Source: Brevibacillus sp042683565 (GTDB taxonomy: Bacteria > Bacillota > Bacilli > Brevibacillales > Brevibacillaceae). From it: a stretch of 64,000 nucleotides of DNA. The notes under the pieces were generated by a model that was not told the origin of the DNA, made no database searches, and saw nothing but the letters and a program-made list of their open reading frames with translations. The DNA lies in contig NZ_JBHUJW010000043.1 in NCBI RefSeq assembly GCF_042683565.1, positions 310,001 through 374,000 of the forward strand. The letters run 5' to 3'. Made by a program: the position numbers and the translations under genes. Shown here piece by piece: positions 42,613-51,771 of the stretch; position 1 is the stretch's first letter, and each line of letters begins with the position of its first letter.

Positions 42613-43289
42613 TGATGAAATTTTGGAATGTGGGGACAAGGTTCATCTGGGTTTGTTGTCTCATCTTGCTGTTTGTCGCCACCCTACCTGGTTGGGCATC
42701 GGCTGATGGTACGGTAGCGGATTCCTACAATCAGGGGAATGTACCCAAGAGCAATGCGCCCGCCGGCGGTGAACAGCCGGCGGCCATTCCGGGCAGCGGT
42801 ACCGGAAGCATATGGGGTTATTTGATCCAGGTGATCTTTTCTCTTGCATTTATCGCTGTACTGATATACCTGCTCCTGCGTTTTCTGGGCAAGCGTCAAT
42901 TCGGTCAAAACCGCGGTCCTATCAAAGTCATTTCCGCGACCGCGCTGGGCAACGGGAAAACGGTGCAGATCGTGATGATCGGGGAGACCTTGTACATCGT
43001 TGGAGTCGGGGATAACGTGCAATTGCTGCGAATGATCGAACCGGGTGACGAAGCCGATCTCATCCTGTCCGACGCAGAAATCAAACCGCTGGAAACGGCG
43101 TTTTCCTTGAAGTGGCTGCCCTTCGGAAAGAAAAAGCAGCTCGAAGAAGAAATTTTGTTTTCTTCCGATGTGGATGGAAAGTCATTCCAGGAAATGCTGA
43201 ATGGTCAGTGGAACGATGTGAACAAAAGGACCATGCAGGCAGATGTGTGGACCAAAGAGGAAGCTCAGGACAGAGGGGACCTAAAATGA
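42612..43289 (+). CDS. fliO: Flagellar biosynthesis protein FliO (FliZ)
   Basis: Assembly factor for the FliP ring. 225 residues. A signal-like helix lies at about 10-32 (FIWVCCLILLFVATLPGWAS), then a polar loop, a second helix (about 60-82) and a cytosolic beta-rich FliO domain (GPIKVISATALGNGKTVQIV). The start overlaps the cheY stop by one base; ATGs at 42612 and 42615 are both possible. Confidence 0.88.
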   Translation: MMKFWNVGTRFIWVCCLILLFVATLPGWASADGTVADSYNQGNVPKSNAPAGGEQPAAIPGSGTGSIWGYLIQVIFSLAFIAVLIYLLLRFLGKRQFGQNRGPIKVISATALGNGKTVQIVMIGETLYIVGVGDNVQLLRMIEPGDEADLILSDAEIKPLETAFSLKWLPFGKKKQLEEEILFSSDVDGKSFQEMLNGQWNDVNKRTMQADVWTKEEAQDRGDLK

Positions 43290-44047
43290 AACATTTTTTG
43301 CAGGTGCTCGTGATTGCCGCAGTGCTGCTGGCGATACCGAATGTCGTACTGGCAGCGCCCGTGGGAACACCGATTGTTCCGAGCGTTGATTTGAAAATTG
43401 GCGGCGGGACTGGAACGCCTCAGGAGACTTCCTCGGCGATTCAAATCTTGCTGATTTTGACCGTATTGTCGGTTGCCCCAGCCATCCTGCTGCTGATGAC
43501 AAGCTTTACTCGAATTGTCATCGTGCTGTCGTTTGTCCGAAATGCCCTGGCGACCCAGCAGATGCCTCCGAACCAGGTTTTGGTGGCGCTCGCCCTTTTC
43601 ATGACGTTTTTTATCATGGCGCCTACGCTCGGGAAAGTAAACGAAACCGCCGTGCAGCCTTTTATGGCGGGAAAGATGACTCAGCAGCAAGCATTTGATG
43701 CGGCAGTCGTACCGTTCAAGGAATTCATGGCCAAGCAGACCCGGGAAAAAGACTTGGCGCTTTTTTTGGAGTACACGAAGGCCGAACGGCCGAATACGAT
43801 CCAGGACATTCCGCTAAGCGCGCTCGTTCCCGCCTATGCGATCAGCGAGCTGAAGACGGCTTTTCAGATCGGCTTTATGATCTTTATTCCGTTCCTCGTC
43901 ATCGACATGGTCATCTCCAGCATCCTGATGGGGATGGGGATGATGATGCTGCCGCCTGTGATGATTTCCTTGCCGTTCAAGATTTTGCTGTTCATTATGG
44001 TGGACGGCTGGTACCTGGTCGTGAAATCACTCTTGATCAGTTTTTAG
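43286..44047 (+). CDS. fliP: Flagellar export gate protein FliP
   Basis: Core pore subunit. 253 residues from the ATG at 43286, which overlaps the fliO stop (ATGA). An N-terminal signal peptide-like segment (about 5-25) precedes four helices; signatures are TSFTRIVIVLSFVRNALATQ and PAYAISELKTAFQIGF. The frame stays open for 58 codons upstream but that part runs inside fliO. Confidence 0.96.
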   Translation: MKHFLQVLVIAAVLLAIPNVVLAAPVGTPIVPSVDLKIGGGTGTPQETSSAIQILLILTVLSVAPAILLLMTSFTRIVIVLSFVRNALATQQMPPNQVLVALALFMTFFIMAPTLGKVNETAVQPFMAGKMTQQQAFDAAVVPFKEFMAKQTREKDLALFLEYTKAERPNTIQDIPLSALVPAYAISELKTAFQIGFMIFIPFLVIDMVISSILMGMGMMMLPPVMISLPFKILLFIMVDGWYLVVKSLLISF

Positions 44048-44077
44048 GACATTCCAAAGGGTTCGAGGAGGTAGAGC

Positions 44078-44347
44078 ATGACACAAGAATTACTGATGCA
44101 GATTGCCCAAAGCTCTGTTTATACCATCCTGCTGCTTGCGGCACCCGCCCTGGGGATCGCCTTGCTGGTCGGTTTGATTGTCAGCGTCTTTCAGGCAACG
44201 ACACAAATTCAGGAACAGACACTCGCATTCATTCCGAAAATTTTGGCTGTATTCGTTACGATATTGGCAGTGGGGCCGTGGATGCTGCGCGTGATGCTTG
44301 ATTTCACGACAGGGATCTTCGGCAACCTCCATCGGTTTGTCGGGTAA
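44078..44347 (+). CDS. fliQ: Flagellar export gate protein FliQ
   Basis: Two-helix gate subunit of 89 residues. The family stretch LLVGLIVSVFQATTQIQEQT and the following LAFIPKILAVFVTILAVGPWM are present. CGAGGAGGTAG precedes the ATG. Confidence 0.96.
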   Translation: MTQELLMQIAQSSVYTILLLAAPALGIALLVGLIVSVFQATTQIQEQTLAFIPKILAVFVTILAVGPWMLRVMLDFTTGIFGNLHRFVG

Positions 44348-44350
44348 CTT

Positions 44351-45133
44351 ATGGATCTGTTTTTCACGTATTTTCCTATCTTTTTGCTGACTTTTGTGAG
44401 AATGAGTGCCTTTTTTGTAGCCGCTCCCTTTTTTTCGATAAAAGGCGTGCCGAATCAGTTCAAGATCGCGCTGGCCTTCATCATGGCCCTGATCAGCTTT
44501 CAGTTCATCCCGACGCAAGCGCAGATTGCCATGGACTTCAGTTTCGTCCTCCACGTGATCAAGGAAGCCCTGGTGGGAGTCATCCTTGGATACGTTTGCG
44601 AGTTGATGTTCATTGCGGTACAGGTAGCCGGAGGGCTGATGGACATGCAGATGGGACTGGCGATGGCGAATGTGATCGATCCCAAGACCGGTGTGTACGT
44701 TCCCGTCACAGGGAACTTCAAGAACATGTTGGCGGTCCTCTACTTTTTCAGCATCAATGGACATCACATGCTTATCCGGGGGCTGATCAAAAGCTATGAG
44801 GCAATTCCCCTCGAGGCAGTGTGGGCGGCTTTCGGAAGCGAGCAAGTGTTGATGACGGCTGTCAAAGTCTTTGAAGACATGTTCCTCAGTGCGTTCATGA
44901 TGGCGTCGCCAATTGTCGTGGCGCTGTTTCTGGTGGACGTCTCGCTTGGGATCATCGCCAAATCGGTGCCGCAGTTCAATATTTTCGTCGTCGGCTTGCC
45001 GTTCAAGATGCTCGCAGGCTTTCTGCTCCTGATCGTGGTGATGCCCGCTTTTTTGCTGACCTTGAACGGATTGTTTGAAAGCATGTTCCGGGCGCTCGCA
45101 CAAATGATGAAAATGCTCGGAGGCGCACCATGA
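44351..45133 (+). CDS. fliR: Flagellar export gate protein FliR
   Basis: Gate subunit with about six membrane helices, 260 residues. The segment EALVGVILGYVCELMFIAVQ and the following AGGLMDMQMGLAMANVIDP are the family signature. It starts 3 bp after fliQ and overlaps flhB by 4 bp. Confidence 0.95.
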   Translation: MDLFFTYFPIFLLTFVRMSAFFVAAPFFSIKGVPNQFKIALAFIMALISFQFIPTQAQIAMDFSFVLHVIKEALVGVILGYVCELMFIAVQVAGGLMDMQMGLAMANVIDPKTGVYVPVTGNFKNMLAVLYFFSINGHHMLIRGLIKSYEAIPLEAVWAAFGSEQVLMTAVKVFEDMFLSAFMMASPIVVALFLVDVSLGIIAKSVPQFNIFVVGLPFKMLAGFLLLIVVMPAFLLTLNGLFESMFRALAQMMKMLGGAP

Positions 45134-46227
45134 GGCAAAACAGGTTTCGCTTCCCCCTAGACCTGCAATACTTCAGCGGGGAAAAAACGGAAAAAGCAAC
45201 ACCGAAGAAAAAACAGGAAGCGCGCAAGAAAGGGCAAGTGGCCAAAAGCCAGGATTTGTCGCCGTCGATCTCTTTGACCGCATTCTTTTTTCTGCTCATC
45301 ATGCTGGGTTCGGAAATGCTGGCGACCTTTCAGCGGATCATGAGAGAATCGCTGACCACCTACATCGGCTGGCAATTGAACGAGGAAAATTTGAAAGTCA
45401 TGGTCATGCAGCTTGCGTATGAAGCGTTCAAGATCGTAGGGCCAGTCCTTGGCGTTTCTTTGCTGGTCGCATTCGCTGTCAACTTTATGCAGGTCGGATG
45501 GTTATTTTCAACCGAACCGCTGCAAATGAAGCTCGAAAAGCTCAATCCGATCGAAGGAGCCAAGCGGATTTTTTCCATTCGCTCCTTGGTAGAACTGCTG
45601 AAATCTTTGCTCAAAATCAGTGCAGGTATTTATGTTGCCTATACCATTTTATGGAATACAAAAGAACAAGTCGTACAATTGTCCTTAAAGTCTTTAGGGA
45701 CTGTCCTGTCCTATACAGCGGGCGAAGTCGCCAAGCTGGGAATCTATCTCGGAGTGTTGTTGTTTGTGCTGGCAGTGCTCGACTACGCTTACCAGCGCTA
45801 TGAACACGAGAAAAATTTGCGGATGTCCAAGCAAGACCTGAAAGATGAATACAAACAGTCAGAAGGGGACCCGCTGATCAAAGGAAAAATTCGGGAGCGT
45901 CAGCGCAGCATGGCGATCCGGCGAATGATGCAGGAGTTGCCAAAAGCAGATGTCATCATCACCAACCCGACGCATTTTGCCGTTGCCATTCGCTACAATG
46001 CAAGCGAAATGAGCGCTCCTACGGTGGTGGCCAAAGGGCAAGACTACCTGGCTTTGAAGATCAGGGAGGTGGCCAAAAAGCACCGGATCGTTACCATGGA
46101 AAACAAGCCCTTGGCCAGGGCTCTCTATAGTCAGTGCGAGATCGGGCAACAAATTCCCGAAGAGTTGTTTAAAGCTGTAGCGGAAGTTCTCGCGTACGTG
46201 TACAAGCTGCAGGGGAAAGTGAAATAA
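45130..46227 (+). CDS. flhB: Flagellar export switch protein FlhB
   Basis: Substrate-specificity switch. 365 residues: an N-terminal cytosolic lead (KTEKATPKKKQEARKKGQVA), four membrane helices (about 40-215) and a cytosolic domain with the autocleavage motif NPTH (residues 279-282). The C-terminal tail (IPEELFKAVAEVLAYVYKLQ) parallels FlhX at 7492-7785. Confidence 0.97.
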   Translation: MRQNRFRFPLDLQYFSGEKTEKATPKKKQEARKKGQVAKSQDLSPSISLTAFFFLLIMLGSEMLATFQRIMRESLTTYIGWQLNEENLKVMVMQLAYEAFKIVGPVLGVSLLVAFAVNFMQVGWLFSTEPLQMKLEKLNPIEGAKRIFSIRSLVELLKSLLKISAGIYVAYTILWNTKEQVVQLSLKSLGTVLSYTAGEVAKLGIYLGVLLFVLAVLDYAYQRYEHEKNLRMSKQDLKDEYKQSEGDPLIKGKIRERQRSMAIRRMMQELPKADVIITNPTHFAVAIRYNASEMSAPTVVAKGQDYLALKIREVAKKHRIVTMENKPLARALYSQCEIGQQIPEELFKAVAEVLAYVYKLQGKVK

Positions 46228-46245
46228 GGGAAAGGAGGACGAACA

Positions 46246-48288
46246 GTGGGATTCAAGTTCAAAGAGTTGGGTACGATTTTATTCGTCATTAGCATTGTGG
46301 TCATGATGGTGATCCCACTCCCTTCTGGGTTGCTTGATTTGTTGTTGATTCTCAATATCTCCCTTGCGTTGACGATCTTGCTCGTGTCGATGTACACAAA
46401 GGAAACGTTGGAGTTCTCCATTTTCCCCACGGTTTTGCTGATTACGACACTTTTTCGCCTTGCGCTGAACGTGTCGACGACGAGAAACATCCTTTCTCAC
46501 GGGGAAGGCGGCAAAGTGATTGAGACCTTTGGCGACTTCGTGGTTGGCGGAAACCAGGTCGTCGGGTTCGTCGTCTTTCTCATCCTGATCATCATACAGT
46601 TTATCGTCATCACCAAAGGCTCCGAGCGGGTGGCAGAGGTCGCAGCGCGCTTCACCCTTGACGCGATGCCAGGGAAACAGATGAGTATCGACGCAGACTT
46701 GAATGCGGGGATGATCACAGAGGCGGAAGCGCGGGCAAGAAGGAAAAAAATCGAGAATGAAGCAGATTTTTACGGCGCCATGGACGGTGCCAGCAAGTTC
46801 GTAAAAGGGGATGCCATAGCCGGAATTATCATCTTTATCGTGAATATTATCGGCGGCTTCATCATCGGGATGCTCGTGCATGATATGAGCTTCGCCGAGT
46901 CAGCTTCGCGCTTTACGACCATGTCGGTAGGGGATGCGCTGGTGAGCCAGGTTCCCGCCCTGCTGATTTCGACGGCTGCCGGTATCATCGTGACCCGCTC
47001 TACTTCCGGCGAAGGACTGGGCGACGATATCGTCCGGCAGATGTTCAGTTTTCCCAAGCTGCTTTACATCGTCGCTGGCTGCATAATCTTGCTGGGGCTG
47101 TTTACGCCGATCGGCCTTTTGCCGGTGCTTCCGGTAGCGGCAATCCTCGGCTTTGCCGGTTGGAAGCTCAACTCTAAGCAACGGATGGAAATGCTCGAGT
47201 CGGCAGACAAAGTCGAGGAGCAGCAGATAGAAGAAGTGCGCAGTCCGGAGAGCGTCGTCAGCCTGCTGCAGGTGGACCCGATCGAGTTCGAGTTCGGCTA
47301 CGGTCTCATCCCGCTCGCAGACGTCAAACAAGGCGGCGATCTGCTCGACCGCGTCATCATGATCCGCAGACAGATCGCCCTGGAGATGGGGATTGTCGTT
47401 CCGGTCATCCGTATTCGCGACAACATTCAGCTCCGTCCCAATGAATACGTAATCAAGATCAAAGGCAGCCAGGTAGCCAAAGGGGAGATCATGCTGAATC
47501 ATTATCTGGCGATGAGCCCAGGCTTTGAGGATGATTCCGTCGTCGGGATCGAAACGGTGGAACCTGCGTTTGGATTGCCTGCATTATGGGTAACAGAAGA
47601 GAATAAGGAGATTGCCGAGCTGTCCGGCTACACCGTGGTCGATCCGCCGTCCGTCGTGGCTACCCATCTGACGGAGATCATCAAGCGCCACGCGCACGAA
47701 CTGCTGGGCCGCCAGGAGACGCGCGCCCTGATCGACAACGTGAGGGAAACGGCGCCCGTGCTGGTCGACGAGCTGATTCCAGGCATGCTGTCCATCGGGG
47801 ATGTGCAAAAGGTGCTGCAAAAGCTGCTCAAGGAAAAAGTATCGGTGCGCAACCTGAACGTGATCCTCGAGGCGCTGGCCGACCATGCATTGTACACCAA
47901 AGATCCCGATGTGCTGACAGAGTATGTGCGCCAGGCGATGTCGCGCCAGATCACGCTCCAGTACACCGAGCCGGGACAGCCGCTGCGGGTGCTGACAGCG
48001 GGGGCAGGCCTGGAAAAAGCAATCTCCGAGCGTATCGAGCAATCTGAACAAGGCAGCTACCTGGCCATGGACCCGGAGACTTCCCAACGCATCTACCAGA
48101 CGATGTCGGCAGAAGTGAGCAAGATGATCAACTCTGGCCAGCAGCCGATCATTCTTGCGTCCCCGGCGATTCGCATGTATTTGCGCCAGCTGCTTGATCG
48201 GATGATGCCGGATGTTCCCGTTTTGTCTTACAGCGAGCTGGAACCACATGTTGAAGTGCAAAGCGTAGGGATGGTGAACATTACGTGA
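46246..48288 (+). CDS. flhA: Flagellar export gate protein FlhA
   Basis: Largest export-gate component. 680 residues. Eight membrane helices lie in the first about 315 residues, including the FHIPEP-type conserved loop around LDAMPGKQMSIDADLNAGMI. The large cytosolic domain (about 330-680) binds export chaperones. The GTG at 46246 follows AAAGGAGGACG. Confidence 0.97.
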   Translation: MGFKFKELGTILFVISIVVMMVIPLPSGLLDLLLILNISLALTILLVSMYTKETLEFSIFPTVLLITTLFRLALNVSTTRNILSHGEGGKVIETFGDFVVGGNQVVGFVVFLILIIIQFIVITKGSERVAEVAARFTLDAMPGKQMSIDADLNAGMITEAEARARRKKIENEADFYGAMDGASKFVKGDAIAGIIIFIVNIIGGFIIGMLVHDMSFAESASRFTTMSVGDALVSQVPALLISTAAGIIVTRSTSGEGLGDDIVRQMFSFPKLLYIVAGCIILLGLFTPIGLLPVLPVAAILGFAGWKLNSKQRMEMLESADKVEEQQIEEVRSPESVVSLLQVDPIEFEFGYGLIPLADVKQGGDLLDRVIMIRRQIALEMGIVVPVIRIRDNIQLRPNEYVIKIKGSQVAKGEIMLNHYLAMSPGFEDDSVVGIETVEPAFGLPALWVTEENKEIAELSGYTVVDPPSVVATHLTEIIKRHAHELLGRQETRALIDNVRETAPVLVDELIPGMLSIGDVQKVLQKLLKEKVSVRNLNVILEALADHALYTKDPDVLTEYVRQAMSRQITLQYTEPGQPLRVLTAGAGLEKAISERIEQSEQGSYLAMDPETSQRIYQTMSAEVSKMINSGQQPIILASPAIRMYLRQLLDRMMPDVPVLSYSELEPHVEVQSVGMVNIT

Positions 48289-49643
48289 GAGTGAAACGCT
48301 ACATAGTCGATTCCATGCCGGAGGCTTTGGAAAAGATCCGGGCCGATCTCGGGAAAGACGCAGTCATTTTAAACTCCAAGCCAGTGAAAACGGGCGGGCT
48401 GTTCGGGATGTTTGGCAAGATGCGCATAGAAGTGATTGCCGCAGTGGACGAAAGAGCCGCTGAGGGCGAAAAGAGCCAGAAGCCTGCCAAGAATCGGACT
48501 ATGGATGCTGCCACTCACGCACAGACCGGTACGTATACGGCCAGACAAGCGTACCGGAAAGCGGGTGATCTCCAGCCTAAGCTCCGCGAAGGCGCCATTG
48601 CCGTGCAGGAGCGTGACGCCTTGTCGCACGCACAGCGCGAGGAAGCTTTGCAAAGGGAAGCCGTACGGGCCACCGAAGCAGTGCCTGCAGCCGTTGCAGG
48701 AAATGCTCCTGCAAACGGGACAGCGCCCCAACCCGAGCAGGCCGGAGCGGCGCCGAAGCAGGTCGAGTATGGAGGGGCAGATGCCCTGGCGAGCGAAGTG
48801 CGCGACATGCGGCAAATGTTCCAGAAGCTGCTCGTCAACGATTTGAGCAGGCAGCTCCCCGAGGCCGTGCAAACCATGCGGGCACACTTGCTGGAGCAGG
48901 GCGTCACGGAGGAACTCACGGCGGAGATTTTACGCAAGCTGATGGAAAAGGAAAGCAGTCCCCACGCTTGGCAAACGGAAGAAGCACGCACTGCTTGCAG
49001 CCAGATCGTGACGGAAATGCTCTCCGAAGGTCAGCAAAACGCCGTGAAGCTGGGACGCACCATTCAGTACGCTTTTTTCTTCGGGCCGACTGGCGTAGGA
49101 AAGACGACAACCATTGCCAAGCTGGCTGCCGAAAGCATGTTGAAGGAAAAGCGGAAGATTGGTTTTATCACGGCGGATACGTATCGGATGGCTGCCGTCG
49201 AGCAGTTGAAGACTTACGCCAATATCCTCAATGTGCCGCTTGAGGTCGTGTTCCGGCCAAACGAAATGACGGCAGCTATGGAACGGCTTGGCGACTGCGA
49301 CCTGATTTTTGTCGATACCGCCGGGCGCAATTTTCGCAACGACGAATACGTACAGGGGATTCGGGAGCTGGTCAATCATGGCAAAAACAGCGTGAACTAC
49401 CTCGTGCTAAGCCTGACCTCCAAGTATTCGGACATGAAGGCAATCATCCAGAATTTCTCGGAAGTACCTAGCAAACAGGTGATCTTTACGAAAGCGGATG
49501 AAACACAAAGCTTCGGGAACATGCTGAACGTGGTGCAGGAGATGAAGCTCCCGTTTTCCTATATCACGACAGGGCAAAATGTTCCGGATGACATCGTCGC
49601 AGCGACTCCTGCACTCGTTTCATCCATGATAGTAGGAGACTAG
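48285..49643 (+). CDS. flhF: SRP-type GTPase FlhF
   Basis: Controls flagellar number and placement with FlhG. 452 residues. The N-terminal start is MRVKRYIVDSMPEALEKIRA, then a low-complexity basic/acidic region (about 65-160), N domain, and G domain with FGPTGVGKTTTIAKL (about 266-280), DTAGRN and TKADET. The GTG at 48285 overlaps the flhA stop; a GTG at 48291 is also possible. Confidence 0.95.
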   Translation: MRVKRYIVDSMPEALEKIRADLGKDAVILNSKPVKTGGLFGMFGKMRIEVIAAVDERAAEGEKSQKPAKNRTMDAATHAQTGTYTARQAYRKAGDLQPKLREGAIAVQERDALSHAQREEALQREAVRATEAVPAAVAGNAPANGTAPQPEQAGAAPKQVEYGGADALASEVRDMRQMFQKLLVNDLSRQLPEAVQTMRAHLLEQGVTEELTAEILRKLMEKESSPHAWQTEEARTACSQIVTEMLSEGQQNAVKLGRTIQYAFFFGPTGVGKTTTIAKLAAESMLKEKRKIGFITADTYRMAAVEQLKTYANILNVPLEVVFRPNEMTAAMERLGDCDLIFVDTAGRNFRNDEYVQGIRELVNHGKNSVNYLVLSLTSKYSDMKAIIQNFSEVPSKQVIFTKADETQSFGNMLNVVQEMKLPFSYITTGQNVPDDIVAATPALVSSMIVGD

Positions 49644-49647
49644 TCAA

Positions 49648-50511
49648 ATGCGTGACCAGGCAGAACAACTTCGACAACGAATCCAACAGAGCACACAGGA
49701 GCGCCAAACGAAGCTGGTTACTGTGACGAGCGGAAAAGGCGGGGTAGGAAAATCGAATTTCAGCCTGAACTTCGGCCTTGGACTGATCGAGAGAGGGCAT
49801 AAGGCAGTTCTGTTTGATGTCGATTTGGGACTGGCCAATCTGGACGTCCTGATGGGTCTGACTCCGAAGAAGCATTTGTTTCACCTGCTGGAGCCGGATG
49901 AGACGATCTGGGGCATCCTGGAAAAAGGGCCGGGTCAGCTGGAGTTTATTGCTGGAGGATCGGGCTTTACCCAAATCATGCAGCTGGATGATGGCAAGCT
50001 GGAGCTGCTGTTTAACCGGCTGAACCCTCTGCAGGGTTACGCCGATACGATTATTTTTGATACGGGAGCAGGTTTGTCCAAAGAATCGCTGCACTTCATG
50101 CTCTCCTCGGACGAGGTGATCGTCGTCACGACCCCGGAGCCGCCGGCGATCACAGATGCCTACGCAGTCATCAAGATGCTGCACTCCCGCAGTCCTGTCG
50201 TCAAAATTCGCCTCGTAATCAACCGCGTTACCTCGGAACGGGAAGGGAGAATGACGGCAGACAAGCTGACGATGGTTGCCAAGCGCTTTCTGAACATGGA
50301 GATCCACCCGCTCGGCTACGTCCTGGACGACGTTCATGTGTCCAAGGCAGTCAAGCAGCAACGTCCTTTTTTACTTGCCTATCCGCAATCGAAAGCTTCT
50401 CGGAGCATTCGGGATTTGGTGGGGCGGTATTTGGAGAGTTCCGCAGCAGCGAAGCTCCCTGCGAATGGTCTGAAAGGATTCCTCGCTAGGCTGAAACACT
50501 TCATTCGATAA
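49648..50511 (+). CDS. flhG: MinD-like ATPase FlhG (YlxH)
   Basis: Flagellar pattern ATPase that stimulates FlhF. 287 residues. The N-terminal DQAEQLRQRI activator helix precedes the deviant Walker A SGKGGVGKSNFS (about 30-41). DVDLGLANLDVLMG is the MinD switch region, and the C-terminal membrane-targeting helix is LKGFLARLKHFIR. It starts 4 bp after flhF. Confidence 0.95.
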   Translation: MRDQAEQLRQRIQQSTQERQTKLVTVTSGKGGVGKSNFSLNFGLGLIERGHKAVLFDVDLGLANLDVLMGLTPKKHLFHLLEPDETIWGILEKGPGQLEFIAGGSGFTQIMQLDDGKLELLFNRLNPLQGYADTIIFDTGAGLSKESLHFMLSSDEVIVVTTPEPPAITDAYAVIKMLHSRSPVVKIRLVINRVTSEREGRMTADKLTMVAKRFLNMEIHPLGYVLDDVHVSKAVKQQRPFLLAYPQSKASRSIRDLVGRYLESSAAAKLPANGLKGFLARLKHFIR

Positions 50512-50544
50512 GGCAACATGGGGTAGGAAGGGAGCGACATTGCA

Positions 50545-51750
50545 TTGAGTAAAATTCGAGTTCTCGTAACCGATGATTCTGCATTCATGAGAAGAGTTAT
50601 TTCCGACATTTTGACTACGGACCCTGATATAGAAGTCATTGACCGGGCAAGAAATGGACTCGAGTGTATTGAAAAATGCAAACAACTGAATCCGGATGTT
50701 CTCACACTGGACATCGAAATGCCCGTCATGAACGGCCTGGATGCCTTGAAGGTACTGATGAGCGACCATCCCCTGCCGATCGTGATGCTGAGCAGCTTGA
50801 CCAGGGAGGGAGCAGACGCGACGATCGAAGCGCTTGAAGCGGGGGCGTTCGACTTCGTCACCAAGCCGTCGGGGCCAATATCACTGGACATACATAAAGT
50901 TGGGGATCGTCTGATCGAGCGGGTAAAGGCAGCTGCTCTGGCAAAAGGGCGGATGAGAAGGGGGTTGCATACGCCAAGGGCAAACAAGCCGTTTGACCCG
51001 AAGGCAGCAGCACCTGGTACACCGGCCGCTCCAAAGGCGCATGGTACATCCGGTTCGTCAACAGCGCCTCACACACCGCTTGCGTCTCCACAGCCGGCAG
51101 CTCCTGTTCCGGAATCGTTGGCCGCAAAAAGATCTTTATCCGGTTTGAGTCAGCCGAAGCGAGTGCTTGCAAACGGAAAGCCGGGATTGGTCGCACTGGG
51201 TACTTCGACAGGTGGACCAAAAGCGCTGCAGGTCGTTTTGACAGCCCTGCCAGCCGACTTTCCCGCTCCCATCGCAGTGGTTCAGCACATGCCCGCCGGC
51301 TTTACAAGATCGCTGGCTCAACGCTTGAACACACTGTCCCACATTCGCGTGACAGAGGTGGAGGACGGTGAAATACTGGAGCCGGGAACAGCCTACATCG
51401 CGCCGGGAGGTTATCATTTTGAAGTCCGGCAGGTGAACGGACGTTTGCAGGCCCATCTGCAACAGGAGGAGCCGCGCGGCGGTCATCGCCCCTCTGTCGA
51501 CGTACTGTTTGAATCAGTCAGTCGATTGTCAAATGTAGACAAATGGGCAATTATCATGACAGGAATGGGGAATGACGGGACAAAAGGTCTAAAATTAATG
51601 AAAGAGCAAGGTCATGTTACGAGCATTGTCGAGGATGAGTCGACCTGCGTCGTTTACGGGATGCCCCGTGCAGCCGTTCAAGCGGGCCTGGCAGACAATA
51701 TCGCCCCCGTCGAAAAAATTCCCGAGCTGTTGTGCAAGCTCGTGCACTGA
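50545..51750 (+). CDS. cheB: Chemotaxis methylesterase CheB
   Basis: Demethylates and deamidates receptors. 401 residues: a receiver domain with Asp10-Asp11 and Asp56, a long Pro/Ala/Ser-rich linker (about 140-205), then the esterase domain with GTSTGGPKAL (catalytic Ser), VVQHMPAGFT (His) and MTGMGNDGTKG (Asp). The TTG start at 50545 is preceded by GGAAGGGAG. Confidence 0.96.
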   Translation: MSKIRVLVTDDSAFMRRVISDILTTDPDIEVIDRARNGLECIEKCKQLNPDVLTLDIEMPVMNGLDALKVLMSDHPLPIVMLSSLTREGADATIEALEAGAFDFVTKPSGPISLDIHKVGDRLIERVKAAALAKGRMRRGLHTPRANKPFDPKAAAPGTPAAPKAHGTSGSSTAPHTPLASPQPAAPVPESLAAKRSLSGLSQPKRVLANGKPGLVALGTSTGGPKALQVVLTALPADFPAPIAVVQHMPAGFTRSLAQRLNTLSHIRVTEVEDGEILEPGTAYIAPGGYHFEVRQVNGRLQAHLQQEEPRGGHRPSVDVLFESVSRLSNVDKWAIIMTGMGNDGTKGLKLMKEQGHVTSIVEDESTCVVYGMPRAAVQAGLADNIAPVEKIPELLCKLVH

Positions 51751-51771
51751 TTTTTGGGAGGTGGATCACCG

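Noticed and set aside
43112..43285. Upstream extension of fliP
   Set aside because: The added 58 codons lie inside fliO in another frame; the ATG at 43286 gives the usual FliP length and signal segment.
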